A stretch of DNA of 36,218 nucleotides from Caviibacterium pharyngocola (GCF_002795405.1 NZ_PHGZ01000018.1:1-36218); one strand, 5' to 3'. Shown: positions 7,618-17,067, numbered from the stretch's first letter. The notes: generated from the sequence alone by a model not told the origin. Numbers and translations: made by a program.

Positions 7618-8820
7618 ACACGGTCTTACGGAGGCCTTTTCTACAAAATCCCCCCACCACTCAATATATTGACGCTTTTGCTTTTCGTACGTACTGCGAT
7701 CGTAAGCCGTACGGACTTTGTCGCCTTTAACGTGCGAAAGCAAAGCCTCAATAATTTCCACATTAAATTCATTTTCATTAAGTGCGGTGCTGGCTATCGA
7801 TCTAAATCCGTGAGCGCATAAAATCCCTTGATAGCCCATTTTCCGCAACGCTTTATTAATTGTCTCACTACTCATATTTGCTGTTAAATCTCCGTTTTTA
7901 GGGAATACAAAATCACAATGCCCAGTGATTGGACGCATTATATTCAGGATATTTATTGCTTGTTTCGACAGCGGTACAAGATGAGGGCGTTTCTTACCTT
8001 TCATTCTTTCTTTTGGGATAACCCAAACAGCATTATCAAAATCAATTTCTTTCCACATTGTGCCAGCCGCTTCGCTTGGTCTTACCATTGTGAGCAATTG
8101 CCATTCTAATAAGCAGCGTGTTTGTAACTGGATATTGGCTTTATTTACCGCCTCTAGGAATTGAGGCAATTTATCGGGGTGAATAGATGGTCGATGTTGA
8201 ACCTCACCGCTAGGGAACAATTCTTGAATATTTGCCGTTGGGTTAAACTGTATCAATCCTCCATTTACCGCAAAACGCATAATTTCATTTAGCCCCCTAA
8301 TGACCTTTTTCAGCATTTCAAATTTCTTCTCATCAGCCAATTTTTGCAATTTCATTCTTGTGAAAGGCGCAGTGATTTCAGATATGGGCATATTGCCTAA
8401 ATGCGGAAATAAATGTAATTCTAGCAATCGCCACTGATCTTTCATTGTATCCGCCTCAACCTTAGATGATTTCATCTCCCGCCAATCTTGTGCGACACTA
8501 ATTAAAGTATTGCTTTGCATAAAAATAGCCTGCTCTTTCTGCTTAAAGATATAATCTTGCGGATCAATGCCTTTGGCTAACAACGAACGATACTCATCAC
8601 GTTTAGAGCGAGCTTCAAGCAATGAAATATCTGGATAGCTTCCTAACGAAATCAATTTACGCTTTTTAAGCAAATCATAATAATTAAATCGCCATAGTTT
8701 AGATCCGTTAGTTTTTATCAATAAATATAACCCCTGCCCATCAGATAGGGTATAATCTTTCTCTTGAGGTTTCGCAGTTGAAATTTTAGTGTTATTTAAC
8801 TGTATGATTTGCCTAGCCAT
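7594..8820 (-). CDS. P4-type tyrosine recombinase (integrase)
   Basis: This 408-residue protein has the N-terminal DUF4102 arm-binding region (ISTAKPQEKDYTLSDGQGLYLLI, about residues 13-35), a SAM-like core-binding domain (about 105-185) and a C-terminal catalytic domain. Catalytic residues visible are Arg in MVRPSEAAG (about 247), His and Arg in CAHGFRS (about 336-339), His in LLSHVKG (about 362) and the nucleophile Tyr in AYDRS (about 372). It catalyses site-specific integration and excision. The ATG follows AAGAGG. The gene reads away from tRNA-Ser, with its 5' end toward the tRNA 3' end, matching insertion at that tRNA. An exact uptake sequence lies inside at 7780-7788. Length and motifs are complete, so it should be functional. 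Confidence 0.93.
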   Translation of the reverse strand: MARQIIQLNNTKISTAKPQEKDYTLSDGQGLYLLIKTNGSKLWRFNYYDLLKKRKLISLGSYPDISLLEARSKRDEYRSLLAKGIDPQDYIFKQKEQAIFMQSNTLISVAQDWREMKSSKVEADTMKDQWRLLELHLFPHLGNMPISEITAPFTRMKLQKLADEKKFEMLKKVIRGLNEIMRFAVNGGLIQFNPTANIQELFPSGEVQHRPSIHPDKLPQFLEAVNKANIQLQTRCLLEWQLLTMVRPSEAAGTMWKEIDFDNAVWVIPKERMKGKKRPHLVPLSKQAINILNIMRPITGHCDFVFPKNGDLTANMSSETINKALRKMGYQGILCAHGFRSIASTALNENEFNVEIIEALLSHVKGDKVRTAYDRSTYEKQKRQYIEWWGDFVEKASVRPCLLGASET

Positions 8821-8829
8821 TTTTGCCTC

Positions 8830-8950
8830 TTAGTTATATCACTTGACTTAAAACAATATAATTTAGTGATGTTGTAGTTATATCGTAGTTATATCGTAGT
8901 TATACGGTATAACTACAAGCTTAAAGCGGTATAACTAAATGTATAACTAA
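8830..8950. repeat. Seven phased decamers KTAGTTATAY upstream of integrase
   Basis: Copies in one orientation lie at 8830-8839, 8874-8883, 8885-8894 and 8896-8905, and inverted copies at 8907-8916, 8929-8938 and 8941-8950. Four consecutive copies are spaced exactly 11 bp. Those at 8896 and 8907 make a 10-bp palindrome. A possible int promoter -10 (TATATT on the minus strand, 8855-8860) lies just downstream, so bound protein would cover its -35. They are likely integrase arm-type or AlpA/Xis sites. Confidence 0.8.
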
Positions 8951-8966
8951 AACGGCTGGATTTCAA

Positions 8967-9033
8967 TAGACGTTTTTAGACTTTATTAGACATAAAAGGC
9001 AAAAATAATATTGAAAAATAAGGATTTTTAGAC
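8967..9033. repeat. TAGAC repeats between integrase and tRNA
   Basis: TAGAC occurs at 8967, 8977 and 8987 (10-bp spacing) and again at 9029. The first and last copies both read TAGACGTT. This second phased set sits next to the presumed attachment site and may bind a recombination factor. Confidence 0.5.
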
Positions 9034-9060
9034 GTTATGGGATATTGTCGGAATACAGAA

Positions 9061-9080
9061 TGGCGGTGAGAAGGGGATTC
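9061..9080 (-). other. Presumed attachment site in tRNA-Ser 3' end
   Basis: The island abuts the 3' end of the tRNA gene and the integrase is of the tRNA-using P4 type. The core would be the 3' acceptor/T-arm segment. The second copy expected at the far island end is outside the window, so the limits are inferred. Confidence 0.45.
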
Positions 9081-9150
9081 GAACCCCTGATGCACTTTCG
9101 CACATACACGCTTTCCAGGCGTGCTCCTTCAACCACTCGGACATCTCACC
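9061..9150 (-). tRNA. tRNA-Ser (anticodon GGA)
   Basis: The reverse complement begins GGTGAGATGTCCGAGTGG and ends TTCTCACCGCCA with an encoded CCA. Acceptor arms GGTGAGA/TCTCACC pair. The anticodon stem CACGC/GCGTG encloses CTGGAAA, giving anticodon GGA, which reads UCC/UCU. There is a long variable arm (TGTGCGAAAGTGCA) and a T arm GGGGTTCGAATCCCC, all typical of class II serine tRNA. It reads UCC codons in translation and also serves as the likely insertion site of the island. Confidence 0.97.
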
Positions 9151-9167
9151 GTTGAGGACAGGGCGAA

Positions 9168-9196
9168 AATATAAAGAGTTATCGTCTATTCGTCAA
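9168..9196 (-). promoter_or_regulatory. Sigma-70 promoter of tRNA-Ser
   Basis: On the minus strand, TTGACG (9191-9196) and TATATT (9168-9173) are separated by exactly 17 bp. They are followed by a G/C-rich discriminator (CGCCC), the layout of stringently controlled stable-RNA promoters. Confidence 0.85.
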
Positions 9197-9214
9197 GTCT
9201 TTTTTGTATTTTAT

Positions 9215-9226
9215 TGCGTTAACGCA
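9215..9226. promoter_or_regulatory. Perfect palindrome TGCGTTAACGCA
   Basis: A 12-bp perfect palindrome lies in the divergent region between tRNA-Ser and the SulP gene, about 70 bases before the SulP start and just upstream of a possible -10 (TAAAAT, 9250-9255). It is a possible operator; the binding protein is unknown. Confidence 0.35.
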
Positions 9227-9294
9227 TAAATTTTTTTCTTTATTTCGGATAAAATAGCCTCCTTTGTGTTTTTTTAAGCTTTTTTAGGTCTTTT

Positions 9295-11034
9295 ATGTTA
9301 AAAAAATGGTTTTTAACAAAAAATATTTTTCTGGCGGTCAAACCCTTCAGTGCATTGACTGATTCGTTTCGCGCCGGTTATAAATCGCAACATTTAATTC
9401 GTGACATTATCGCGGGTTTAACCGTCGGGATTATCGCCATTCCGTTATCAATGGCATTGGCAATCGCAAGCGGTGTGCCGCCGCAACACGGGTTGTACAC
9501 CGCCATTGTCGCTGGGATCGTCATCGCCTTAACTGGCGGTTCGCGTTTTAATATTTCCGGTCCGACCGCCGCCTTTGTGGTCATTTTATATCCCGTTACG
9601 CAACAATTCGGCTTAAGCGGCTTGCTAATGGCAACCTTGTTGTCCGGCGTGATTTTAGTGTTAATGGCATTATTTCGCTTGGGACGTTTGATCGAATATA
9701 TCCCGTTGCCGGTGACGCTTGGCTTTACCTGCGGGATCGGTATTGTGATCGGCACGTTGCAAATTAAAGACTTTTTCGGTTTAACCATTGCGGAAATGCC
9801 GGCGCATTATATAGATAAAGTACAAACTCTTGCCTCCGCGTTACCGACGATTAACTGGGCGGACACCGCAGTGGGCGTGTTGACTTTATTGGTGCTCACC
9901 CAATGGAGCAAATTACGTTTGCCGCTGCCCGGTCATTTGCCCGCCGTAATTATCGGCACGCTGTTATCCTTAGTGTTGATACATTTCGGCTTTAATGTCG
10001 CCACTATTGGTTCGGCATTTACTTACACCTTATCCGACGGCACGACGGGTAACGGCATTCCAAACGTATTGCCGGAATTTTTGCTGCCTTGGAATATTCC
10101 CAATGCGCAAGGCGAAATCATTCATTGGGATTTCGGTGCGCTTCAAGCCTTATTGCCCGCCGCTTTTTCAATGGCGGTATTAGGCGCGATCGAATCTTTA
10201 TTATGTGCCGTGGTGCTGGATAATATGACTTCGACCAAACATCATTCCAATAACGAATTACTCGCGCAAGGTTTGGGCAATATCGCGTCACCGTTTTTAG
10301 GCGGAATCACCGCAACGGCGGCGATTGCGCGCTCGGCGGCAAATGTGAAATCCGGTGCGGTATCGCCGATTTCGAGCGTGGTTCACGCCTTATTGGTGCT
10401 GTTCGCCTTACTTTTCTTTGCCAAAGCGTTGTCTTATCTCCCGCTTTCGTCAATGGCGGCGTTATTGCTGGTGGTTGCGTGGAATATGGCGAATGTACCG
10501 CAAATTATTCAGCTTATTCGTCGTTCCGGTAAAAATGAAATCGCCGTATTGCTCACCTGTTTAATTTTAACCGTCATCTTTGATATGGTCATCGCCATTA
10601 CGGTCGGCGTGTTATTGGCGAGCTTATTGTTCATCCGCACGATTGCGGAAATGACCAAATCTATCGAAATGGCGGCGCCGGAAGATCTGAACGATGTATT
10701 AATTTACCGCATTAGCGGCCCGCTGTTTTTTGCCGCGGCGGATAATTTATTCGCCGATTTACACGAAAAAACCGTCCACACGGATCACGAAATCAAACAT
10801 ATCGTGCTGCAATGCGATGCGGTTACTGTGTTGGACGCCGGTGGTATTCACGCTTTGACACGTTTCGTGCAAAATATGTTGCCGCACCAACAGCTTTATT
10901 TATGCAATATGCAATTCCAGCCGCTGCGGATGATTGTGAAATCCAATAAAGTGAAAGAGATCGAACAAATTAATTTCGGCTCGGATCTCAATGATGTGTT
11001 TAATAAAATCCGAACCTTCGAGCAACAAATTTAA
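9295..11034 (+). CDS. SulP-family anion transporter with STAS domain
   Basis: This 579-residue inner-membrane transporter has about 12-14 hydrophobic segments over residues 35-440, followed by a cytoplasmic STAS domain (about 460-570, with [18 protein letters not shown]). The segments [20 protein letters not shown] (about 37-56) and GLYTAIVAG followed by [13 protein letters not shown] (about 68-97) are the classic SulP signature. The family moves sulfate, bicarbonate or dicarboxylates; E. coli DauA carries C4-dicarboxylates. The substrate here cannot be told from sequence. The gene is monocistronic, ending in a hairpin at 11047-11077. Confidence 0.93.
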   Translation: MLKKWFLTKNIFLAVKPFSALTDSFRAGYKSQHLIRDIIAGLTVGIIAIPLSMALAIASGVPPQHGLYTAIVAGIVIALTGGSRFNISGPTAAFVVILYPVTQQFGLSGLLMATLLSGVILVLMALFRLGRLIEYIPLPVTLGFTCGIGIVIGTLQIKDFFGLTIAEMPAHYIDKVQTLASALPTINWADTAVGVLTLLVLTQWSKLRLPLPGHLPAVIIGTLLSLVLIHFGFNVATIGSAFTYTLSDGTTGNGIPNVLPEFLLPWNIPNAQGEIIHWDFGALQALLPAAFSMAVLGAIESLLCAVVLDNMTSTKHHSNNELLAQGLGNIASPFLGGITATAAIARSAANVKSGAVSPISSVVHALLVLFALLFFAKALSYLPLSSMAALLLVVAWNMANVPQIIQLIRRSGKNEIAVLLTCLILTVIFDMVIAITVGVLLASLLFIRTIAEMTKSIEMAAPEDLNDVLIYRISGPLFFAAADNLFADLHEKTVHTDHEIKHIVLQCDAVTVLDAGGIHALTRFVQNMLPHQQLYLCNMQFQPLRMIVKSNKVKEIEQINFGSDLNDVFNKIRTFEQQI

Positions 11035-11046
11035 TTCTTCGCCTAA

Positions 11047-11077
11047 AATATATCTGTTTAAAAAAAACAGGTATATT
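11047..11077. terminator. Hairpin after SulP gene (first copy)
   Basis: AATATATCTGTTT and AACAGGTATATT pair around an A-rich loop. It is nearly identical to the hairpin at 11209-11239, the two lying on either side of the REP-like element. Confidence 0.6.
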
Positions 11078-11208
11078 CAGTTTATTGACAAAGAGTACTT
11101 AAGTAGGATGGGCTTTAGCCCATCATATTGAAATAATTATATTTTTTTGATGGGCTGAAGCCCATCCTACACATAAAATACGATTTAAATCAGGTTTGTC
11201 ATCAGTCT
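11078..11208. mobile_element. REP-like palindromic element, single unit
   Basis: Two inverted hairpins, 11103-11124 (GTAGGATGGGC and onward) and 11149-11170 (ending GCCCATCCTAC), are separated by a 24-base A/T spacer. They are framed by conserved flanks CAGTTTATTGACAAAG (11078-11093) and AAATACGATTTAAATCAGG (from 11177) that recur around the second copy at 35946-36150. The flanks contain TGACAAA and TTTGTCA as possible short terminal inverted repeats. No transposase is present, so it would be moved in trans, for example by a REP-associated tyrosine transposase. Confidence 0.75.
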
Positions 11209-11239
11209 AAATATACCTGTTTAAAAAAACAGGTATATT
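11209..11239. repeat. Hairpin before mfd (second copy)
   Basis: AATATACCTGTTT and CAGGTATATT pair. The sequence repeats 11047-11077 with one substitution and one A deleted, so the REP-like element sits inside a direct duplication of a palindrome. Confidence 0.7.
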
Positions 11240-11307
11240 CTTTTCAATCGCCTCAATTTTCGTTACACTATAGTCCAATTAATTCTGTCAAAAACCACCG
11301 CACTTTT

Positions 11308-14300
11308 ATGATGTATTTTAATCTTGATCTGCCCGCCAAAGCCGGTGATCACAAAATTCTGGGTAACGTTCTTGCCGGCGCCGATGCGTTGGCGTTGGTG
11401 AATATCGCCGAAAATTATCACGGTTTAACCGTTAGCGTCGTGCCGGATACGCGAAGTGCGGTGCGTTTAGAAAAAATTTTAAAGGAACTGACCTCGCTGT
11501 CCGTGACTTTATTCCCCGATTGGGAAACCCTGCCTTACGACGCCTTTTCGCCGCACCAAGAAATTATTTCCGCGCGCTTAAGCGCGTTATTTCATTTGCA
11601 AAATCGACAACGCGGCATTGTGATATTGCCCATTGCGACATTAATGCAACGCGTCTGTCCGCCGGAATATTTGCAGCATAACGTCTTTCTGATCAAAAAA
11701 GGCGATCGTCTGATTATCGAAAAGCTGCGTTTGCAGCTGGAAAATGCCGGTTATCGCGCAGTGGAACAAGTGTTGGAACACGGCGAATATGCCGTGCGCG
11801 GCGCGTTGTTGGATTTATTTCCGATGGGAAGTGCGGTGCCTTTTCGCTTAGATTTTTTTGACGACGAAATTGATAGCATCCGTACTTTTGATGTGGATAG
11901 TCAGCGCACTTTGCAGGAAATCGACGCAATTAATTTATTACCCGCACACGAATTTCCGACGGACGACAAAGGCATCGAATTTTTCCGTACCCGTTTTCGC
12001 GAAACTTTCGGCGAAATTCGCCGTGATCCGGAACATATTTATCAACAAGTCAGTAAAGGCACGTTGGTGTCCGGCGTTGAATATTGGCAGCCGCTGTTTT
12101 TTGAACAAATGGCGAGTTTGTTCGATTATCTGCCTGCCGACAGTTTATTCGTCGAGACGGAAACCAATCAAACCCAAGGCGAACGTTTTTATCAAGACGC
12201 CGAGCAGCGTTATACTAGCCGACGCGTGGATCCGATGCGTCCGTTATTGCCGCCGGAAACTTTATGGTTGCGCATTGACGAAGTGAATCACCGACTGAAA
12301 GCTTATCCGCGTATTACACTCAAGACGGAAAAAGTGCGGTCGAGCGTTCGGCAGAAAAATCTTAGTGTTGCGCCGTTGCCCGAATTAACGATTCAATCGC
12401 AACAAAAAGAACCTTTAAAGCAACTGCGTCAATTTTTGGAAAGTTTTGACGGCAAGGTGATTTTTTCCGTCGAAAGCGAAGGACGTCGTGAAACCTTGTT
12501 GGATCTGCTTTCACCGTTAAAACTGAAGCCGAAACAATTAAACGCGCTAAACCCGACGCACGCCGAAAAGTGCGGTCTGTTTATCGGCGCATTGGATCAC
12601 GGCTTTATTTTAGAAGGCGAATCGCCGTTGGCGGTGATTTGCGAAACCGAATTGTTGGGCGAGCGCATACAGCAACGCCAACGTGATAAACGCAAATCGG
12701 TGAATCCCGATACGCTAATTCGCAACTTGGCGGAATTAAAAATCGGGCAGCCGGTGGTGCATTTGGATCACGGCGTCGGACGCTACGGCGGCTTAGTCAC
12801 CTTGGAAAACGGCGGCATTCAAGCGGAATTTTTGTTATTGGAATATGCTAACGACTCCAAACTTTATGTGCCGGTCGCCTCATTATATTTAATTTCTCGC
12901 TATGTGGGCGGCTCGGAAGAAACCGCGCCGTTGCATAAATTAGGCAGCGACGCGTGGGTGAAAGCGCGTCGTAAAGCCGCAGAAAAAATTCGAGACGTGG
13001 CTGCGGAACTGCTCGATGTATATGCTCAACGGGAGGCGCAAAAAGGTTTTGCTTTCCGTTATGATCGCGATGAATTTATGCAATTTTCCGCGACTTTCCC
13101 GTTTGAAGAAACCTTTGATCAACAAATGGCGATTAATGCGGTGATCGGCGATATGTGCCAACCGAAAGCAATGGATCGTTTGGTGTGCGGCGATGTGGGA
13201 TTCGGCAAAACGGAAGTGGCAATGCGCGCGGCGTTTTTGGCGGTGATGAATCACAAACAAGTGGCGGTGTTGGTGCCGACCACCTTATTGGCACAACAAC
13301 ATTATGAAAATTTTAAGGATCGTTTTGCTAACTTGCCGGTGAACGTGGAAGTGTTGTCGCGCTTTAAAACCCCGAAAGAACAAAAACAAATTTTGCAGAA
13401 TCTCGCCGACGGCAAAGTGGATATTTTAATCGGCACGCATAAACTCATTCAATCCGAGGTTAAATTCAGCGATCTCGGCTTATTGATTATTGACGAAGAG
13501 CACCGTTTCGGCGTTCGGCAAAAAGAACGCATTAAACAACTGCGCGCCAACATTGATATTTTAACCTTAACCGCCACCCCGATTCCGCGCACCTTAAATA
13601 TGGCGATGAACGGCATTCGTGACTTATCAATTATTTCCACGCCGCCGGCGCGCCGTTTAAGTATTAAAACTTTCGTACGCCAAGCGGACGATTTAGGGAT
13701 TCGCGAAGCCGTCTTGCGTGAAATTCTACGCGGCGGGCAAGTGTATTATTTGCATAATGACGTGGCGACCATTGAAAGTTGTGCGGAAAAATTGACCGCA
13801 CTTATTCCCGAAGCGCGCATTATTATCGGGCACGGACAAATGCGTGAGCGTGAGTTGGAGCGTGTGATGTCGGATTTTTATCATCAACGTTTTAATGTGT
13901 TGGTATGTTCGACTATTATCGAAACTGGTATCGACGTGCCGACGGCAAATACGATTATTATCGAACGCGCCGATCACTTCGGTTTGGCGCAACTTCATCA
14001 GCTGCGCGGACGCGTAGGGCGTTCGCATCATCAAGCCTATGCCTATTTATTGACACCGCCGCCGAAAGCGATGAGTAAAGATGCGGTAAAACGCTTGGAA
14101 GCATTGGAAAGTCTGGATAATCTCGGTGCGGGTTTTGCGTTGGCGACACACGATTTGGAAATTCGTGGCGCAGGCGAATTGCTCGGCGATGAACAAAGCG
14201 GACAAATCGAAAGTATCGGTTTTTCACTTTATATGGAGTTATTAGAAAGTGCCGTCGAAGCCTTGAAAGCCGGGCGTGAGCCGTCGCTAGACGAATTAAC

Positions 14301-14742
14301 TCAGCAACAAGTGGAAATCGATTTACGCATTCCTGCGCTATTGCCGGAGGATTATTTAGGCGATGTAAATATGCGCTTATCTTTTTACAAGCGTATTGCC
14401 GGTGCGGAAAATGAGCAAGAATTGGATGAATTGAAAGTCGAATTGATCGATCGCTTCGGTTTATTGCCGGATGCGGCGAAAAACTTGATGCAAATCGCCC
14501 GATTACGCCTGTGGGCGAAAACAATACGCGCAGTGAAAATCGATGTCACCGTGCAAGGCGGTTTTATTGAGTTCGCCCCGACGACGGAATTGGATCCGAT
14601 GCGCTTTTTGGCATTGATTCGCAACGAGCCGCAAACCTATCGATTCGACGGGCCGACAAAATTCCGTTTCAGCAAAGATTTGAGTGACTACAAAGTGCGG
14701 TTGGAATTTGTCACGAATTTGATCAAATCTTTAATAGATTAA
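11308..14742 (+). CDS. mfd: Transcription-repair coupling factor Mfd
   Basis: This 1144-residue protein is close to the usual Mfd length of about 1148. It has an N-terminal UvrB-like region (residues 1 to about 330), a CarD-like RNA polymerase interaction domain beginning near LKIGQPVVHLDHGVGRYGG (about 477-495), and a RecG-like translocase with Walker A CGDVGFGKT (about 627-635), DEEH (about 729-732), LTATPIPRT (about 754) and motif VI in GRVGRSHHQAYAYL. A C-terminal D7 region follows. Mfd removes RNA polymerase stalled at DNA lesions and recruits UvrA. The ATGATG start allows either ATG. An uptake sequence lies only three bases before the start, and six more lie inside the gene, an unusually dense set. 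Confidence 0.97.
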   Translation: MMYFNLDLPAKAGDHKILGNVLAGADALALVNIAENYHGLTVSVVPDTRSAVRLEKILKELTSLSVTLFPDWETLPYDAFSPHQEIISARLSALFHLQNRQRGIVILPIATLMQRVCPPEYLQHNVFLIKKGDRLIIEKLRLQLENAGYRAVEQVLEHGEYAVRGALLDLFPMGSAVPFRLDFFDDEIDSIRTFDVDSQRTLQEIDAINLLPAHEFPTDDKGIEFFRTRFRETFGEIRRDPEHIYQQVSKGTLVSGVEYWQPLFFEQMASLFDYLPADSLFVETETNQTQGERFYQDAEQRYTSRRVDPMRPLLPPETLWLRIDEVNHRLKAYPRITLKTEKVRSSVRQKNLSVAPLPELTIQSQQKEPLKQLRQFLESFDGKVIFSVESEGRRETLLDLLSPLKLKPKQLNALNPTHAEKCGLFIGALDHGFILEGESPLAVICETELLGERIQQRQRDKRKSVNPDTLIRNLAELKIGQPVVHLDHGVGRYGGLVTLENGGIQAEFLLLEYANDSKLYVPVASLYLISRYVGGSEETAPLHKLGSDAWVKARRKAAEKIRDVAAELLDVYAQREAQKGFAFRYDRDEFMQFSATFPFEETFDQQMAINAVIGDMCQPKAMDRLVCGDVGFGKTEVAMRAAFLAVMNHKQVAVLVPTTLLAQQHYENFKDRFANLPVNVEVLSRFKTPKEQKQILQNLADGKVDILIGTHKLIQSEVKFSDLGLLIIDEEHRFGVRQKERIKQLRANIDILTLTATPIPRTLNMAMNGIRDLSIISTPPARRLSIKTFVRQADDLGIREAVLREILRGGQVYYLHNDVATIESCAEKLTALIPEARIIIGHGQMRERELERVMSDFYHQRFNVLVCSTIIETGIDVPTANTIIIERADHFGLAQLHQLRGRVGRSHHQAYAYLLTPPPKAMSKDAVKRLEALESLDNLGAGFALATHDLEIRGAGELLGDEQSGQIESIGFSLYMELLESAVEALKAGREPSLDELTQQQVEIDLRIPALLPEDYLGDVNMRLSFYKRIAGAENEQELDELKVELIDRFGLLPDAAKNLMQIARLRLWAKTIRAVKIDVTVQGGFIEFAPTTELDPMRFLALIRNEPQTYRFDGPTKFRFSKDLSDYKVRLEFVTNLIKSLID

Positions 14743-14760
14743 GCCGGCGGAATCGTTTAG

Positions 14761-15393
<633 letters not shown>

Positions 15394-15412
15394 TTCCTTA
15401 CGATTAATACGC

Positions 15413-15455
15413 TAAGTGCGGTGGAAATAATTGATTTTTCTACCGCACTTTTTGT
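15413..15455. terminator. Terminator from inverted uptake-sequence pair
   Basis: AAGTGCGGT (15414-15422) pairs with ACCGCACTT (15442-15450), extended by GGAAA/TTTCT, and is followed by TTTTTGTTTTT. Confidence 0.85.
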
Positions 15456-15526
15456 TTTTAAGGGCGATAGCGGCGGAAGCGATTTCTTTTTTTAGCTTGA
15501 TTCGAGAAAATATTTATACTTAATGA

Positions 15527-15555
15527 TTGCATAGTTATGCAAAAAACATTAATAT
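15527..15555 (+). promoter_or_regulatory. artP promoter with overlapping ArgR-like box
   Basis: TTGCATA-GT-TATGCAA (15527-15542) is a 7-bp-arm palindrome that differs from the E. coli ARG box core TGAATAATTATTCA at three positions. TTGCAT (15527-15532) and TAATAT (15550-15555), 17 bp apart, form a promoter, so bound ArgR would block the -35. The art genes are ArgR-repressed in E. coli. Confidence 0.6.
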
Positions 15556-15591
15556 TATTTCAGTTTTGCAAAATAGAGACAGATTCTAAAA

Positions 15592-16329
15592 ATGACAATT
15601 AGTGTTAAGGATTTAAATTTTTTCTACGGTTCGTCGCAAGCCTTGTTCGATATTAATTTAACGGCGGAAGACGGCGATACCGTGGTGTTGTTAGGGCCGA
15701 GCGGTGCGGGGAAAAGCACCTTGATTCGCACCCTGAATTTATTGGAAGTGCCGAAATCGGGCGAGTTGAGCATTGCGAATAATAAATTTGATCTTTCCGT
15801 GGCGACGGCAAATCCGAAACAAATGCGCCGTTTGCGTCAAGATGTCGGAATGGTATTTCAGCAATATAATTTGTGGCCGCATTTGACGGTGATCGAAAAT
15901 TTGATTGAAGCGCCGGTGAAAGTGTTAGGTTTAGAAACGGACGCGGCGAAAAAAGATGCGTTGGAATTATTGAAACGGCTGCGTTTGGAACAATTCGCCG
16001 ATCGTTTTCCGTTGCATTTATCGGGCGGGCAGCAACAACGTGTGGCGATTGCTCGCGCGTTAATGATGAAACCGCAAGTGTTATTATTCGATGAACCGAC
16101 GGCGGCGTTAGATCCGGAAATCACCGCGCAGATCGTATCGATTATTCAAGAATTGCAAGAAACCGGCATTACGCAGGTGATTGTGACGCACGAGGTTTCC
16201 GTTGCCAAAAAAGTGGCGACGAAAGTGGTGTATATGGAACAGGGGCGAATTGTAGAAATGGGCGATGTCGGCTGTTTCGATAATCCGCAAACGGAACAAT
16301 TCAGACAATATTTATCTCATTCGGATTAA
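15592..16329 (+). CDS. artP: Arginine ABC transporter ATP-binding protein ArtP
   Basis: This 245-residue ATPase of the polar amino acid ABC family has Walker [10 protein letters not shown] (36-44), Q-loop [10 protein letters not shown] (about 88-97), signature [15 protein letters not shown] (143-157), Walker [14 protein letters not shown] (about 163-175) and H-loop THE (about 200). It powers high-affinity arginine import with ArtQ, ArtM and the periplasmic ArtI. First gene of the artPIQM operon; artI starts only 10 bases after its stop. The Shine-Dalgarno is weak (AGAGA). Confidence 0.95.
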   Translation: MTISVKDLNFFYGSSQALFDINLTAEDGDTVVLLGPSGAGKSTLIRTLNLLEVPKSGELSIANNKFDLSVATANPKQMRRLRQDVGMVFQQYNLWPHLTVIENLIEAPVKVLGLETDAAKKDALELLKRLRLEQFADRFPLHLSGGQQQRVAIARALMMKPQVLLFDEPTAALDPEITAQIVSIIQELQETGITQVIVTHEVSVAKKVATKVVYMEQGRIVEMGDVGCFDNPQTEQFRQYLSHSD

Positions 16330-16339
16330 GGAATCGACT

Positions 16340-17062
16340 ATGAAAAAACTTTTATTAGCGACAATTTTGGCTACTTCGGCAGTGGCGGCGCAAGCGCAAG
16401 ACATTACTTTCGCAATGGAACCGAGCTATCCGCCGTTTGAATTAACCGATGAAAAAGGTGATATCATCGGATTTGATGTGGACATCGCCAATGCGATTTG
16501 TAAAGAACTTAACGCGACTTGTCATTTCAAATCACAAGCTTTTGATGCGTTAATTCCGAGTTTAATTAAAGGACGCGGTTTCGATGCGGCGATTTCCGCC
16601 ATTGATATTACCGAAGCGCGCGCAAAACAAGTTGCGTTTTCTCAGCCTTATTATGAAAGCTCCGCAAGTTTCATTGCGGTGAAAGGCAAAGCGGATTTGG
16701 CAAGCGCGAAAACCGTGGGCGTGCAAAACGGTACGACTTATCAACAATATGTGAACGCGGAAGCGAAACAATATGCATCGAAATCTTACGCGAGCTTGCA
16801 AGACGCGATTTTAGACTTGAAAAACGGTCGCATCGATTTGATTTTCGGCGATACCGACGTATTGCGCGATATGTTTGAGAAAAATGCCGAATTAGGTTTC
16901 GTGGGCGAACGCGTGACCGACAAACGTTATTTCAATAACGGATTGGGTATTGCAGTGAATAAATCCAACACGGCTTTAGTGGAAAGTTTAAACAAAGGTA
17001 TCGACGCGATTAAAGCGAACGGTGAATACCAAAAAATCTATGACAAATGGATGACTAAATAA
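16340..17062 (+). CDS. artI: Arginine-binding periplasmic protein ArtI
   Basis: This 240-residue substrate-binding protein begins with a classic Sec signal peptide: MKKLL, a hydrophobic core, and an AQA-Q cleavage site near residue 19. The mature part opens [15 protein letters not shown] and contains [14 protein letters not shown], typical of family 3 solute-binding proteins, then [18 protein letters not shown] chose the ATG at 16340, with AAGGAA upstream; a longer frame from 16265 runs inside artP and would bury the signal peptide. It binds arginine in the periplasm and delivers it to ArtQM. The gene lies between artP and artQ, with 5 bases to artQ. Confidence 0.95.
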   Translation: MKKLLLATILATSAVAAQAQDITFAMEPSYPPFELTDEKGDIIGFDVDIANAICKELNATCHFKSQAFDALIPSLIKGRGFDAAISAIDITEARAKQVAFSQPYYESSASFIAVKGKADLASAKTVGVQNGTTYQQYVNAEAKQYASKSYASLQDAILDLKNGRIDLIFGDTDVLRDMFEKNAELGFVGERVTDKRYFNNGLGIAVNKSNTALVESLNKGIDAIKANGEYQKIYDKWMTK

Positions 17063-17067
17063 TCATT

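Noticed and set aside
1-8820. A toxin-antitoxin or restriction system in the island
   Set aside because: The small overlapping genes were checked for this, but none carries a recognisable toxin, antitoxin or restriction motif.
8820-9060. A small gene between integrase and tRNA
   Set aside because: No open frame with a ribosome site; the region is filled with phased repeats.
14385-14624. Minus-strand frames inside mfd, including 13958-14524
   Set aside because: These are shadows of the strongly conserved mfd coding strand.
16265-16339. N-terminal extension of ArtI inside artP
   Set aside because: The signal peptide begins at 16340 with its own ribosome site.
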